This document shows, piece after piece, positions 9,741 to 18,664 of a stretch of DNA of 54,087 nt; within the stretch, counting starts at the first letter, position 1, and every line of letters begins with the position of its first letter. The stretch covers positions 1 through 54,087 of the forward strand of contig WBUR01000030.1 of the NCBI GenBank assembly GCA_008933615.1, given 5' to 3'. The notes under the pieces were generated by a model. It did not search any database. It had not been told where the DNA came from and was given only the letters and a program-made list of their open reading frames with translations. Origin of the DNA: a bacterium (lineage in GTDB: Bacteria > CLD3 > SB21). The position numbers and the translations under genes are program-made.

Positions 9741-9767
9741 TTAATTAAAATTTGAGAGGGCAAAGCC

Positions 9768-10970
9768 ATGATATACGATCCCAGCAGTAAATTGCAGGAC
9801 TATTTAGTCTTCGGCGAATTTGGCGACGTCAATCCGTCCATCACAGACTCATCGACGTTCACCTTTATGACGCCGGAAAAAATGAAAGAAGTATTTGATC
9901 ACGAAATTGAAGGATGTTTTCTGTATTCGAGGCACTGGAATCCGATCAATAAAGATCTCGCTCGGGCTCTTTCGTTTATCGAAGATTCCGAAGCCGCGCA
10001 AGTAACTGCATCGGGCATGGCGGCTATCAGCAGTACCGTTCTGCAAATTTGCCAATCCGGCGATGAAATCATCTCCAGCCGAACGGTGTACGGCGGCACG
10101 TACGCGTTATTCAAAAATGTGCTTCCGCGCTTCGGCATCAAAGTTCATTTTGTAAATATGCAGGATTTGAATGCGATCAAAAAAGTTGTTTCAGCAAAGA
10201 CGAAAATCCTTTATACGGAATCGGTCAGTAATCCGCTCCTCGAAGTTGCCGATCTGCCCGAACTTGCGAAACTGGCCAATGCGCATAATTTGAAACTGGT
10301 TGTTGACAATACCTTCAGCCCGATGACGATCTCTCCGATCCGGCTCGGTGCGCATGTCGTAGTGCACAGTTTGACCAAGTTTATTAATGGCACCAGCGAT
10401 TGCGTCGCCGGTTGCATCTGTTCAAGTTCTGAATTCATCCACCAGTTAACGGATATCAATTCCGGCACCTGCATGTTAATGGGTCCGGTTTTGGACAGTT
10501 ACCGCGCGGCAAGTATTCTGAAAAATCTTCACAGCCTGCACATTCGAATTCAGAAACACGGGGTCAACGCGCTTTACCTTGCGGAAAATCTTGAGAAGCT
10601 CGGCATAAAAATATTTTATCCCGGCCTCAATTCTCATCGTCAGCACGCGTTACTAAAAAAAATCATGAATTCAACGTATGGATTCGGCGGCATGCTTGCG
10701 ATCGACGCTGTAACGGAGGAAAATGCGAATAAACTGATGGAGATGATGCAGGAAGAAAAAGTCGGTTATCTCGCGGTAAGCCTGGGTTATTTCAAGACGC
10801 TTTTCAGTGCACCTGGAAGCAGCACATCGTCGGAAATTCCTTTGGAGGAACAGCAGGAGATGGGCCTGAGTAAAGGTTTAGTGAGAATGTCTGTCGGATT
10901 AGACAACGATATTCACCGCAGTTATGAGCGTATTAAAAATTGTCTTGAAAAACTTAAATTAATTAAATAA
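9768..10970 (+). CDS. Cys/Met-metabolism PLP-dependent enzyme (methionine gamma-lyase/cystathionine gamma-synthase family)
   Basis: A fold-type I PLP enzyme of trans-sulfuration or sulfur amino acid breakdown. The PLP Lys is K204 in VVHSLTKFINGTSD; Asp180 (VVDNTFSP) should contact the pyridine nitrogen, ASGMAAI (82-88) holds the phosphate, and FLYSRHWNP provides the Tyr/Arg of the neighbouring subunit. The 400-residue length is normal for the family. Methionine gamma-lyase, cystathionine gamma-lyase and O-acylhomoserine sulfhydrylase cannot be separated by eye. GAGAGG precedes the ATG. The last codons form part of a 24-base repeat that recurs 272 bases downstream. Confidence 0.85.
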   Translation: MIYDPSSKLQDYLVFGEFGDVNPSITDSSTFTFMTPEKMKEVFDHEIEGCFLYSRHWNPINKDLARALSFIEDSEAAQVTASGMAAISSTVLQICQSGDEIISSRTVYGGTYALFKNVLPRFGIKVHFVNMQDLNAIKKVVSAKTKILYTESVSNPLLEVADLPELAKLANAHNLKLVVDNTFSPMTISPIRLGAHVVVHSLTKFINGTSDCVAGCICSSSEFIHQLTDINSGTCMLMGPVLDSYRAASILKNLHSLHIRIQKHGVNALYLAENLEKLGIKIFYPGLNSHRQHALLKKIMNSTYGFGGMLAIDAVTEENANKLMEMMQEEKVGYLAVSLGYFKTLFSAPGSSTSSEIPLEEQQEMGLSKGLVRMSVGLDNDIHRSYERIKNCLEKLKLIK

Positions 10971-10984
10971 TGGCCTTTTGGGTT
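10961..10984 (+). repeat. 24-bp direct repeat, copy 1
   Basis: Twenty-three of 24 bases are identical to 11233-11256. The copy covers the last codons and stop of the PLP lyase gene. Confidence 0.7.
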
Positions 10985-11053
10985 TGCTTACTTTAGCCTT
11001 TTTTATAAACAGGTATGATCCTGTCTCGGGTACATTCATAAGCTTCTCAGTAT

Positions 11054-11125
11054 TGTCATTCTGAAAGAATCCTTTTTCAAGTATAATTACTGCATCATTC
11101 TAAAAAGATTCTTACGAGAATGACA
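11054..11125. repeat. Long imperfect palindrome (hairpin element)
   Basis: Arms at about 11054-11078 and 11102-11125: tgtcattctgaaagaatc against gattcttacgagaatgaca, extended by ctttttc/aaaaag, with a loop of about 23 bases. The layout is that of a dispersed palindromic repeat or a very small non-autonomous element. Other copies cannot be checked in this window. Confidence 0.6.
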
Positions 11126-11128
11126 TTT

Positions 11129-11250
11129 TTAACGCTGTGTGAGGCCGAAGGATAAGCCTGCGAATATTGTATTAAAAAACAATCCAAATGTTGGCTCATC
11201 AATTTCTGAAATGTGAGTAAACCCGATAAGCAAATTAAAGAATGGCCTTT
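11129..11250 (-). pseudogene. Possible 3' remnant of an outer-membrane barrel gene
   Basis: On the minus strand an open frame runs into this gap from the right and ends in a stop at 11129-11131. It reads strand-like alternating sequence (FFNLLIGFTHISEIDEPTF, then FFNTIFAGLSFGLTQR), similar to the last strands of an outer-membrane barrel. Upstream the frame becomes antisense to the next gene, so at most a 40-codon tail survives. The 308-base stretch 10971-11278 otherwise holds only the repeats listed here. Confidence 0.3.
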
Positions 11251-11256
11251 TGGGTT
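11233..11256 (+). repeat. 24-bp direct repeat, copy 2
   Basis: Matches 10961-10984 at 23 of 24 bases. Its 3' part also forms the left arm of a hairpin (cttttgggtt / aaaccaaaag, 11247-11271) just before the next start codon. Confidence 0.65.
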
Positions 11257-11278
11257 GAGTCAAACCAAAAGATTGCCC

Positions 11279-11725
11279 ATGCAAAAAATTGAAAAAGTAT
11301 ATTACGGATTGGCAATTGTTTTTTCGCTGATGCTGAGCGGTGTACTCTACCGTATTTTTTCCATTCTGGAAACGTTTGAAAGCATAGAAACGGCGCAGTT
11401 CGTCTATCATGAATCCGCTTCTATTCTGACGTACGCCGTACCAGCATGTTTCTTAGTATTAATGCTTTTTTCTAATGTGGTCTTTATGAAATCAGGCCAA
11501 GGCCGGTATTTCATATTTTCCTATTTGTTTTTTGCCGCTTTTACGATTCTGGACTACGTGTTGGCCGGAGAAACTTATTTTGATTTCACAAAGAGAACAG
11601 GATTGTGGACAGGAGGGTTTTCTATCATGGGGCTTGCGGGACTGTTTTTATGTTTTGTTGCGTTTATTCTTACCCTGGCCAATTATTTGATTCTCAGTAC
11701 GTTAAGAAAAACGAAGATAACTTAA
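11279..11725 (+). CDS. Four-helix integral membrane protein, unknown
   Basis: No family recognised. From the ATG at 11279 the protein is about 148 residues with four hydrophobic helices (roughly 6-25, 43-65, 73-92 and 112-137) and short loops. An in-frame GTG at 11213 would add 22 polar residues; neither start has a good ribosome site, so the start is uncertain. A small hairpin (11247-11271) lies directly upstream of the ATG. Eight bases separate it from the metallo-hydrolase gene, so the two are probably co-transcribed. Confidence 0.55.
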   Translation: MQKIEKVYYGLAIVFSLMLSGVLYRIFSILETFESIETAQFVYHESASILTYAVPACFLVLMLFSNVVFMKSGQGRYFIFSYLFFAAFTILDYVLAGETYFDFTKRTGLWTGGFSIMGLAGLFLCFVAFILTLANYLILSTLRKTKIT

Positions 11726-11733
11726 CATTAATT

Positions 11734-12819
11734 ATGTCCACAACGCGAAGAAAATTTTTGCAACTTATCGGACTGGAAAGTTTTTCTCTCTTGCTGATCG
11801 GAAAAGGAGCAATGCCTGCAACGACGTCTGAACCCGCCGTCAATTTTGTACGTAACGAAGCGTTACCGACAATTCTGGAAGGGTATAAAGGCAACCCGAT
11901 GATTGACGGGCGGTTTGTTAATACCAATTTGTCCGTATCCGGAGCGCCTTTTAGCAGTATCTTGAAGTGGTTTACCTCGTCCAATCCACAAAAAGAAGAA
12001 AAGGATAATGAAAAATACTCGATTCCACTTCATAATATATCCGATTTGAATTCCATCAAAGAAGACTGCATCATTTGGCTGGGGCACGCCGCTTTTTTGT
12101 TTCACTTGGGCGGGAAATTGCTGCTGACGGACCCGTGCCTGACCAGTCCCGCATTTCAAAAAAGATTCACACCGTTGCCCATTCCGATTAGCGAATTGTT
12201 AGTTGATTATTTGCTCATTTCGCACGGCCATTACGACCATCTTGATTCAACAACGATCTCCGAATTGCCTTCCAAAAATATGACTGCGCTTGTGCCGTTA
12301 AAAATGGGCGATTTGATCCGTTCGATGAACAAAAATATTCAGGTTCATGAAGCGGGATGGTACCAGGAATTTCCGTTACATAATGAGACCTTCCGGATTT
12401 ATTTTCTACCGGCGCAGCATTGGTATTTAAGGGTTCCGTGGGATCGTAATAAGATCTTGTGGGGCAGTTTTATGTTAGAATACAAAGGAAAGTATTTTTA
12501 TTTTGCCGGCGATACCGCATCGGCAGAACATTTTTCACAGATCACCGCATTATTCCCCTCCATCGATTATTGCATTTTACCGATTGGCGCGTACAAACCG
12601 GAATATGTAATGAAAACGAATCATACTAATCCGGAAGAGGCCGTTCGCGCCTTTCACGCTCTGCAGGGGAAAACACTCATTCCGATGCATTACGGAACGT
12701 TCGATCTTGCGGATGAACCGCGTAGCGAGCCAATTCGTCTTCTGAAGCAAATAGAATCTGAGGGTCGGATCAATGGGGTATTAAAAATACCGGAAATTGG
12801 TCAAGTAATTCTTATTTAG
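11734..12819 (+). CDS. Tat-exported metallo-beta-lactamase-fold hydrolase (NAPE-PLD/UlaG-like)
   Basis: A 361-residue enzyme that starts at ATG 11734, giving a twin-arginine leader TTRRKFLQLIGLESFSLLLIG; a longer in-frame reading from 11605 overlaps the previous gene and buries the leader. The metal site is clear: ISHGHYDHLDSTTI (about residues 162-175) is the HxHxDH motif, followed by a His in PAQHWYLRVPW, Asp in FAGDTASAEHF and His in PMHYGTFDLADEP. This set and WLGHAAFLFHLGGKLLLTDP near the front match the N-acyl-phosphatidylethanolamine phospholipase D-like branch. Periplasmic location is inferred from the leader; the substrate is unknown. Confidence 0.8.
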   Translation: MSTTRRKFLQLIGLESFSLLLIGKGAMPATTSEPAVNFVRNEALPTILEGYKGNPMIDGRFVNTNLSVSGAPFSSILKWFTSSNPQKEEKDNEKYSIPLHNISDLNSIKEDCIIWLGHAAFLFHLGGKLLLTDPCLTSPAFQKRFTPLPIPISELLVDYLLISHGHYDHLDSTTISELPSKNMTALVPLKMGDLIRSMNKNIQVHEAGWYQEFPLHNETFRIYFLPAQHWYLRVPWDRNKILWGSFMLEYKGKYFYFAGDTASAEHFSQITALFPSIDYCILPIGAYKPEYVMKTNHTNPEEAVRAFHALQGKTLIPMHYGTFDLADEPRSEPIRLLKQIESEGRINGVLKIPEIGQVILI

Positions 12820-12871
12820 AATATGTAAACACGCTAGAGTGTTTGTTCTATGACTTAAAGAGGAGGCTTAT

Positions 12872-13486
12872 ATGAAAATCACTATATTAATTGTTGCTTT
12901 AATTAGTTGGGTTCTCCCGCTTCAGGGGCAGGATCTACTCCGGCATGAATTATTTTTCGGGTTAGGTTGGGCGAAGTCATACGAGAAGAGTATATTCAAT
13001 TTGTCACCAGACGCAAAATCGTCGCCGGAACTTGCTATCAATATTTCGTATCTGTATCATCTGAAAGAACATATGGCGCTTGGTTTTCAGATCTATGGTT
13101 TTAGCGAAACGACACCAAAATATAATGTAGACGGTGACAACGTAACGTTTGATCTATCCGCCTTTAATTTAGGGGTACAAGCAAGATACATATTCATGCG
13201 CGGTTCTTTCGAACCTTACGGATACCTTGCGCTGAACTTAGCGAGCGGCTCGGCTGAAAATAAAAAGACCGGTACATTGAACTATAACGGATTCAGTTAT
13301 GGCGGCGGCGTTGGCCTGAATAAAAGAATAACCGAAAAAATCTATGCCTCGCTGGAAGCGTTGACATCGTTTGGCAGCGCTAATTGGAAAGAAAGGCCGT
13401 TTATTAATTCGTCGGGCAAGAAATTTAATCCGGCGATGACAGCGGTGGTTGTAAATATTTCTTATCGCTGGGGCTCGATTAAATAA
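12872..13486 (+). CDS. Outer-membrane beta-barrel protein (small porin-like fold)
   Basis: A 204-residue protein with signal peptide MKITILIVALISWVLPLQG and a body of alternating amphipathic strands (ELAINISYLYHL, MALGFQIYGF, SAFNLGVQARYIF, GFSYGGGVGLNKRI) ending TAVVVNISYRWGSIK, the layout of an eight-stranded OmpA/OmpW-like barrel. The AGGAGG ribosome site is perfect. A hairpin with tracts on both sides separates it from the convergent TonB receptor gene. Function unknown. Confidence 0.7.
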   Translation: MKITILIVALISWVLPLQGQDLLRHELFFGLGWAKSYEKSIFNLSPDAKSSPELAINISYLYHLKEHMALGFQIYGFSETTPKYNVDGDNVTFDLSAFNLGVQARYIFMRGSFEPYGYLALNLASGSAENKKTGTLNYNGFSYGGGVGLNKRITEKIYASLEALTSFGSANWKERPFINSSGKKFNPAMTAVVVNISYRWGSIK

Positions 13487-13511
13487 AATTTAAACAGAAG
13501 ACGATACTAGC

Positions 13512-13549
13512 AAAAAAAAGAGCCATGTCCTTCGACATGGCTCTTTACA
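13512..13549 (-). terminator. Shared terminator between convergent genes
   Basis: Perfect 13-bp stem aaagagccatgtc / gacatggctcttt around loop cttc (13517-13546). The A-run at 13512-13519 reads as a U-tract for leftward transcription, so it mainly ends the TonB-receptor transcript. The plus direction has only a short T-run and may also stop here. Confidence 0.9.
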
Positions 13550-13575
13550 CTAACAGAAGTTAAAGTGACGGTCAG

Positions 13576-16500
13576 TTAAAACATATACCGCACGCCTAAC
13601 TGAACTCGCCACCGCGAGAGAATACTCGGGTCGTTCACGAATGTTTTCTTCGGTCCCACGAACTGGAACACCGGTTCGCCGCCGCCATCAAAACGTGTGA
13701 GTTGCAGAGGGTTAGTCGCTGATGAGCTGGCAACTTTACGCACGCCTAAGTGCGAGTTAAGGAAATTACCCAAGTTTAAAATATCGAAGCTGACCTGCAT
13801 GGTATGAGCCCGCGTTTGGGATTTGAATTTGAACTCCTGCATTATTTTGAGGTCGATATTGCTATACCATGGATTAACTGCGCCAAATCGTTTTGCAATT
13901 TTCCCTCGATTCTTGCTCAAATAATCATCCTGCTCAATAAAAGCGTCGAAAGCCTCCCATTGCTGCGCAGCCGTCATTCCGCCCGGTATGTCATCGAAGG
14001 TGATTTCTGACTGATCGGATGGAATATATATCAGATCGTTAGTGCCCGAACCGTCGCCATTGACATCGCCCGCGTAGAGGAAAGAGTATCGGTTTCCGCC
14101 TGCACCAAGGAATGTATTGCCTTCGGCGACTTCAAAGAAGAGGCCGACACTGGTCGAGGTCATATTATTCCACTTGTACTGATACGCTCCGTAGCCCACA
14201 ATGCGATGTCTTTGGCCAAATTCGGAATTACTGAGTCCCGGCTTGTTGGGATCGCCTTGAACGGGATTCTCAGCCCACAACACGCTCGCTATTTCTGTGG
14301 ACTTCATGAGGCTTTTTGATTCCATAAAGGTATAGGCAAGGCCTGAGCTGAGGCCGAATGGAAATGCTTTCTTCAACTGTGCCGTGATATTGTAGCTGTA
14401 TCCCTTGCTCGAGTTGTCGATGATATAAATTCCGGCGCCGCCATCCGGATTAAGCTCGTTGGCTCCTCCTCCGCCATAATAAGGTCTTCCCCCGGCTCTT
14501 GCCAACGTGCGAACGGGTAAAGCGAGGTCAGCATTTCTCATATAAACCGCGTTGATGTCTTTGCTATAAATGAATTCCAATGTACCCAAAACGTCCCAGG
14601 GCAATTTGTGGTCAACGGCTATGTTTGTTGTCCAAACCTGTGGCCATTTAAAATCTTTAACCATTGCGTTAACATCGAACGACTGTGTGAGGATCTCGTC
14701 GCCGGAATCTTTTCCAGGTACTGCTGCGCCTTGTCCAGGGAGATTGGGGTTGGCGCCGGGATTAGAAATAACATTTCCAATCCAAACGAACGGGAGCCGT
14801 CCCGTGAAAATGCCTGTACCGCCGCGGAATTGCGTTGACCGGTCTCCCTTCAGATCATAGTTGAATCCAACACGAGGTGAAAACAGAGGCGATGCGCCCG
14901 GTAATCTGGCCTGGTCAACATCCTCTACTTTATCATTCTCGTCCCGGGCAACTATCGAATCCGTCGAAAACGGATTAGCTTTGGGCTCCGTGAAGTACAT
15001 TGGGATATCCGCTCTCAGGCCGGCTGTTAATTTCAGTTTGTCGGTTAGGCTGTACTCGTCCTGGATGTAGAAGGCAAGCTGACCCACATTGATATCTTCG
15101 CCTTTATAAGGTACGTCGCCCGCTACGAAAGAATTGAAATCTGCCTGGCTGGGATTACCAGGATCAGTTGCCGCGAGAAAATCTGCAACGGAGCTAAATC
15201 TCGCGGTACCCGGAAACCAACCATACGGCAAGAAGAAAACGCCGTGCCTGAAGATATTGAATGAATTGAAGAATCCGAAATATTCAAAATTAACTCCCGC
15301 AGTCATTACGTGTTTGCCTGTAAAATAGCTGAAGTTATTAGTAAACTGCCAAACATCCTGATCAAGAATATTGTGAATGGAAAATGGTTCATGGCCGACG
15401 GTCGTGTAGGTCACACCGTTTTCCGCAATATCAATGGTTGGAAATGGTTTGCTGAACGGATCACGAAAATCGCGGAAGCGGCTGTAGCTGGCAAAAAATC
15501 GATTGGTATATTTGGAGAAGTGGCTGTTGGCCTCTAGGGCAAAAGAGTTCAGTCCGTTATTCATCTCATAACCGGAGTTTTGAAATGGCAGACTGCTTTC
15601 ATTTGGTCCTCGGCCGCCGGGCGACAATACAAATGGATGAGGCGGTTTATCCTGACTTGCTCTCAGTCTGTTATAACGGAAACTCAGTTTGTGGTTTTCA
15701 TGAGCGTTCCAGTCTAATTTGAATAGAAGTTTTTCATTCCCGGTCTTATGATCAAATTTTTCGTATTTGCCCGTTTCGTAACCATATTCATCAGACAATC
15801 TTTGCGAGATTTGATCCATTATAGCTGCGTCTACGCGTGAAACTCCGAATCCGCTCGAGCCATTTCGGCTGGCGGTGAAATTCGATCCCGGATCCGTACG
15901 ACGTTCGATCTCGGCATTCAAGAAGAAAAATAATTTATCTTTGATCACAGGGCCGCCCAGGGTAAACCCCGACTGGATAAACGACAAGTCAGGGTTGGCA
16001 GTGGCCTGTTTGTCTTTGATCTCATTGCCGATAAAATTTTTGTCGCGATAATAGCTATAAAGCGATCCGGTAAAGACATTCGATCCGCTCTTAGTCACCG
16101 AGTTAATATTGGCTCCCGTAAATCCGCCTTCGCGAACATCGAAGGGCGCTATGGAAACCTGAACCTCCTCGATGGCGTCGAAAGAAACCGGTTCGGCATT
16201 GGTTTGCCCGCCCGGCGCCGGATTGTCGAGGCCGAAGGAATTGTTGAAGTACGACCCGTCCAGCGAATAATTGTTGAAGAGCCAGTTACGGCCGCCGAAA
16301 CTGAAACTGCCGTCGCTGCGCGGATCGAGACGTGTAAGATCGGTTGTTGAACGCTTAATTGACGGCATTTGGGCTAGATCTGCCGTGCTGATGTGGGTTG
16401 CTGCTCCCGTACGGTCTCGGTTCATGACTTCATCTTTTTCGGCAACTATTATGATGTCCTCACCCGCTATGGCTTCTTCGGTGAGTCGGAAAGAAAGTTT

Positions 16501-16839
16501 AACCGTCTGGCCGAGGCTGATGTGAATATCTTTTTCTTCACGCGGCTTGAAACCCATAAATGTGACTTTGACGGTATAGGGACCGCCAATACGCATATTC
16601 AAGATAGTAAAAGCGCCGCTCGCCGTCGTTACGGCTCCGTAATAAGATCCGCTGGCTTCATGCACGGCCGTCACGTTAGCGCCGTAAAGGGGATTATTTT
16701 TGTCGTCCATGACGGAACCGCTGACGCTTCCGGTCGTGACACCTTGAGCGAGTATTCTATTTCCGCTGCTAAGCAACAGAACGGATACGGCTAAGGTCAA
16801 CCATATCCATTCGCGAACTACTTGAAAGGGAATTCGCAT
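13576..16839 (-). CDS. TonB-dependent receptor with carboxypeptidase-regulatory-like domain
   Basis: A 1087-residue outer-membrane receptor. After the signal sequence (residues 1-32), VTTGSVSGSVMDDKNNPLYG opens a carboxypeptidase-regulatory-like beta sandwich (about 34-115), followed by a plug domain (about 140-260; FSFGGRNWLFNNYSLDG, EEVQVSIAPFDVREGGFTGA). A long barrel follows, with aromatic-rich strands and a terminal strand ending in Phe (WRVQLGVRYMF). This is the OAR/SusC-like type common in FCB bacteria; the imported ligand is not apparent and no SusD partner is adjacent. A strong GGAGGA precedes the ATG. No clear iron box was seen upstream. Confidence 0.85.
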   Translation of the reverse strand: MRIPFQVVREWIWLTLAVSVLLLSSGNRILAQGVTTGSVSGSVMDDKNNPLYGANVTAVHEASGSYYGAVTTASGAFTILNMRIGGPYTVKVTFMGFKPREEKDIHISLGQTVKLSFRLTEEAIAGEDIIIVAEKDEVMNRDRTGAATHISTADLAQMPSIKRSTTDLTRLDPRSDGSFSFGGRNWLFNNYSLDGSYFNNSFGLDNPAPGGQTNAEPVSFDAIEEVQVSIAPFDVREGGFTGANINSVTKSGSNVFTGSLYSYYRDKNFIGNEIKDKQATANPDLSFIQSGFTLGGPVIKDKLFFFLNAEIERRTDPGSNFTASRNGSSGFGVSRVDAAIMDQISQRLSDEYGYETGKYEKFDHKTGNEKLLFKLDWNAHENHKLSFRYNRLRASQDKPPHPFVLSPGGRGPNESSLPFQNSGYEMNNGLNSFALEANSHFSKYTNRFFASYSRFRDFRDPFSKPFPTIDIAENGVTYTTVGHEPFSIHNILDQDVWQFTNNFSYFTGKHVMTAGVNFEYFGFFNSFNIFRHGVFFLPYGWFPGTARFSSVADFLAATDPGNPSQADFNSFVAGDVPYKGEDINVGQLAFYIQDEYSLTDKLKLTAGLRADIPMYFTEPKANPFSTDSIVARDENDKVEDVDQARLPGASPLFSPRVGFNYDLKGDRSTQFRGGTGIFTGRLPFVWIGNVISNPGANPNLPGQGAAVPGKDSGDEILTQSFDVNAMVKDFKWPQVWTTNIAVDHKLPWDVLGTLEFIYSKDINAVYMRNADLALPVRTLARAGGRPYYGGGGANELNPDGGAGIYIIDNSSKGYSYNITAQLKKAFPFGLSSGLAYTFMESKSLMKSTEIASVLWAENPVQGDPNKPGLSNSEFGQRHRIVGYGAYQYKWNNMTSTSVGLFFEVAEGNTFLGAGGNRYSFLYAGDVNGDGSGTNDLIYIPSDQSEITFDDIPGGMTAAQQWEAFDAFIEQDDYLSKNRGKIAKRFGAVNPWYSNIDLKIMQEFKFKSQTRAHTMQVSFDILNLGNFLNSHLGVRKVASSSATNPLQLTRFDGGGEPVFQFVGPKKTFVNDPSILSRWRVQLGVRYMF

Positions 16840-16925
16840 AAGTTCCTCCGTTAGGTTAAGGGTTAGAAATTAAGATATTTTTGATAACTGGGAATTGCAT
16901 GGGATTAAATGGTTCAAAAGAACAG

Positions 16926-16941
16926 CCGTCATGGGTGACGG
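16926..16941 (-). terminator. Small perfect hairpin between the TonB gene and the Mo-enzyme operon
   Basis: ccgtca-tggg-tgacgg is a 6-bp GC-rich stem with a tetraloop. It could end leftward transcription from the small Cys/His gene, but the T-tract on that strand (tgttctttt) is weak. Confidence 0.4.
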
Positions 16942-17015
16942 TAGATGATATGATGTAACCAAGATAACATACCGATTTATGATTCTCAACAAAAAAATAC
17001 GTAAAAGATCATTGT

Positions 17016-17237
17016 TCACATCGGAAGGTCAACTGAAACAAAACAGCTTCGTGAACTGCCGCACGACTCCGGCGCTGCGAATTGATTATCCGGGCCGGCG
17101 GTGGTCATCGTGCACAAACACCAGTACTGCGCGGTGGCGGATTCGCCGCTTCGCCATGCATCCGGCCGATCCGCTTCAGGAATATAGGCGGTTTTGGTTC
17201 GCAAGTGACGGCATTGAGTTTGGTTTGTATTTTCCAT
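17016..17237 (-). CDS. Small Cys/His-rich protein, possibly metal-binding
   Basis: Not a family I can name with certainty. The 73-residue frame starts at ATG 17237 after a GAGG site five bases upstream; a longer frame from 17270 lacks such support. The Cys/His pattern is ordered (CRHLRTKTAY, then YWCLCTM, then ESCGSSRSC), as in small zinc-ribbon-like proteins. A short AYIPE segment and GESATAQYW look conserved rather than random. It lies 56 bases after the FAD subunit of the molybdenum enzyme on the same strand, so it may be the last gene of that operon. Confidence 0.55.
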   Translation of the reverse strand: MENTNQTQCRHLRTKTAYIPEADRPDAWRSGESATAQYWCLCTMTTAGPDNQFAAPESCGSSRSCFVSVDLPM

Positions 17238-17293
17238 AATAGCCTCTGTGTATTGGTAACTAAACAGCAAGAAAGAAAAACGAACTGAGATGT

Positions 17294-18286
17294 TTACTTT
17301 AACGGATCAATTCCCGCCGCCCAACAAATCGTACGCGCGATGACAGTTTTAAAAACCTGAACTTTATATTCGTTCTTCGAAAGCGGACCGGCGTCTTTCA
17401 TTGCCGCCTCGGCCGCTCGCTGCGCAAGTTCTTTCGTAACTATATTTCCTTTCAGCAGCGCCTCGGCTTTTTGGATACGCCACGGGATCGGGGCAGCAGC
17501 TCCCAAAACGATACGAGAATCCGTGCATTTTCCTTCATGTAGATGCATGACGACGGCAACTTCCGCGATCGGCCAGTCAAAACTCTGTTTTTCTTTTTGT
17601 TTATAATAATAACTTGTCCAGCCCGGCGTCAGTGGCGGAATAATGATCTCAGTGATCAATTCGCCTTGTTTCAAAATATGCTCGCTTGCCATATTTACCG
17701 AAGGCATAACATAAAATTCAGAGATCGGGATCTCACGTTCCGCCTTTTCAGAAGCTATTTTCAATTTCGCATCGAGGGCCATGAGCGCGACAGCCGTTGC
17801 GGAGGGATGAACGATCACGCATCCTTCATCATTACCGAAAATCGCGTGGTACTGGTTTTCTCCGTCGAATGCATAACAGATCTTGCCGTTTTTTCGTGAA
17901 CAATCGAAATCGGCGCTTCTAAAATACCAGCAGCGCGGACGCTGGCATAAATTACCGCCCAATGTGGCTACGTTTCTGATCTGCGGCGTTGCCGCCCCCA
18001 AGGCCGCCTGCGACAAGGCTTTGTAGGCATCCTGCAATTTATCGCTGCTTGAAATTTCGTCGAGTGTGGCGGTCGGCCCGATAACGATTCCGCGGCGTCC
18101 GTCCTGTGTGATGTAGTGCAGATCCTCTAAGGAACGGATATGCACCAGGCGTTGCGGCTGCGTGAGCCCTTCTTTCATGAGATCCAAAAGGTCGATACCG
18201 CCGGCTTTGATTTGGGAGCCGGGTTCTTTGAGAAAAGTAAAAACCTCGTCAATTTTTTTGGGAACGGCATACTCGAATTTATTCAT
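17294..18286 (-). CDS. FAD-binding subunit of a PaoABC-like molybdenum hydroxylase
   Basis: The electron-transfer subunit of a xanthine dehydrogenase-family enzyme (330 residues, the usual CoxM/PaoB size). The FAD-binding segments are IKAGGIDLLDLMKEG near the N-terminus and RNVATLGGNLCQ in the middle. Directly after comes an insert with four Cys (CQRPRCWYF, DCSRKNGKIC), matching the extra 4Fe-4S cluster known in PaoB and 4-hydroxybenzoyl-CoA reductase and absent from ordinary CoxM subunits. AGGAG precedes the ATG. The gene follows the cupin by nine bases, so translation is probably coupled. The subunit passes electrons from the 2Fe-2S subunit to an unidentified acceptor. Confidence 0.88.
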   Translation of the reverse strand: MNKFEYAVPKKIDEVFTFLKEPGSQIKAGGIDLLDLMKEGLTQPQRLVHIRSLEDLHYITQDGRRGIVIGPTATLDEISSSDKLQDAYKALSQAALGAATPQIRNVATLGGNLCQRPRCWYFRSADFDCSRKNGKICYAFDGENQYHAIFGNDEGCVIVHPSATAVALMALDAKLKIASEKAEREIPISEFYVMPSVNMASEHILKQGELITEIIIPPLTPGWTSYYYKQKEKQSFDWPIAEVAVVMHLHEGKCTDSRIVLGAAAPIPWRIQKAEALLKGNIVTKELAQRAAEAAMKDAGPLSKNEYKVQVFKTVIARTICWAAGIDPLK

Positions 18287-18295
18287 ATGATTCTC

Positions 18296-18664
18296 CTAAA
18301 TGTTTTCAAGCTGGCGGAGCGTCCGCTCTGACTCAATATTACCCGTATTCAATGTTGTCTTGGGTTCAAGCAGAAGCAGGTGCACTTCTTCTTCCGCAAC
18401 AGGCAAATGATCCACGCCTTTGGGAATAATGACAAATTCACCTTCATTTAACTGCAAATCACGGTCTCTCAATCTCATAAGTAATTTTCCTTTGATCACG
18501 AGAAACATTTCATCTTCGTTATCATGATGATGCCAGATAAATTCTCCTTTGAGCTTTGCTAATTTCACGTGCGTATCATTGATCTCACCCACGATTTTCG
18601 GGCTCCAATGATCTTGGAACATTGAAAATTTTTCGTTAATATTTACTTTTTCAATCACGATCAT
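18296..18664 (-). CDS. Cupin-domain protein inside the Mo-hydroxylase operon
   Basis: A 122-residue single cupin. WHHHDNEDEMFLVIKGKLLM carries the HxH...E metal motif and GEFVIIPKGVDHLPVAEEE the second motif with its His. No signal peptide is present. Its ATG overlaps the stop of the molybdopterin subunit by four bases (ATGA) and the FAD subunit starts nine bases after its stop, so it is translationally embedded in the enzyme operon. Cupins of this type often act as isomerases or sensors; a role in substrate handling or protection is only inference. Confidence 0.75.
   Translation of the reverse strand: MIVIEKVNINEKFSMFQDHWSPKIVGEINDTHVKLAKLKGEFIWHHHDNEDEMFLVIKGKLLMRLRDRDLQLNEGEFVIIPKGVDHLPVAEEEVHLLLLEPKTTLNTGNIESERTLRQLENI

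Noticed and set aside
9491-9767. S-adenosylmethionine or other riboswitch upstream of the PLP lyase
   Set aside because: No conserved riboswitch core or terminator hairpin could be traced; only a possible promoter.
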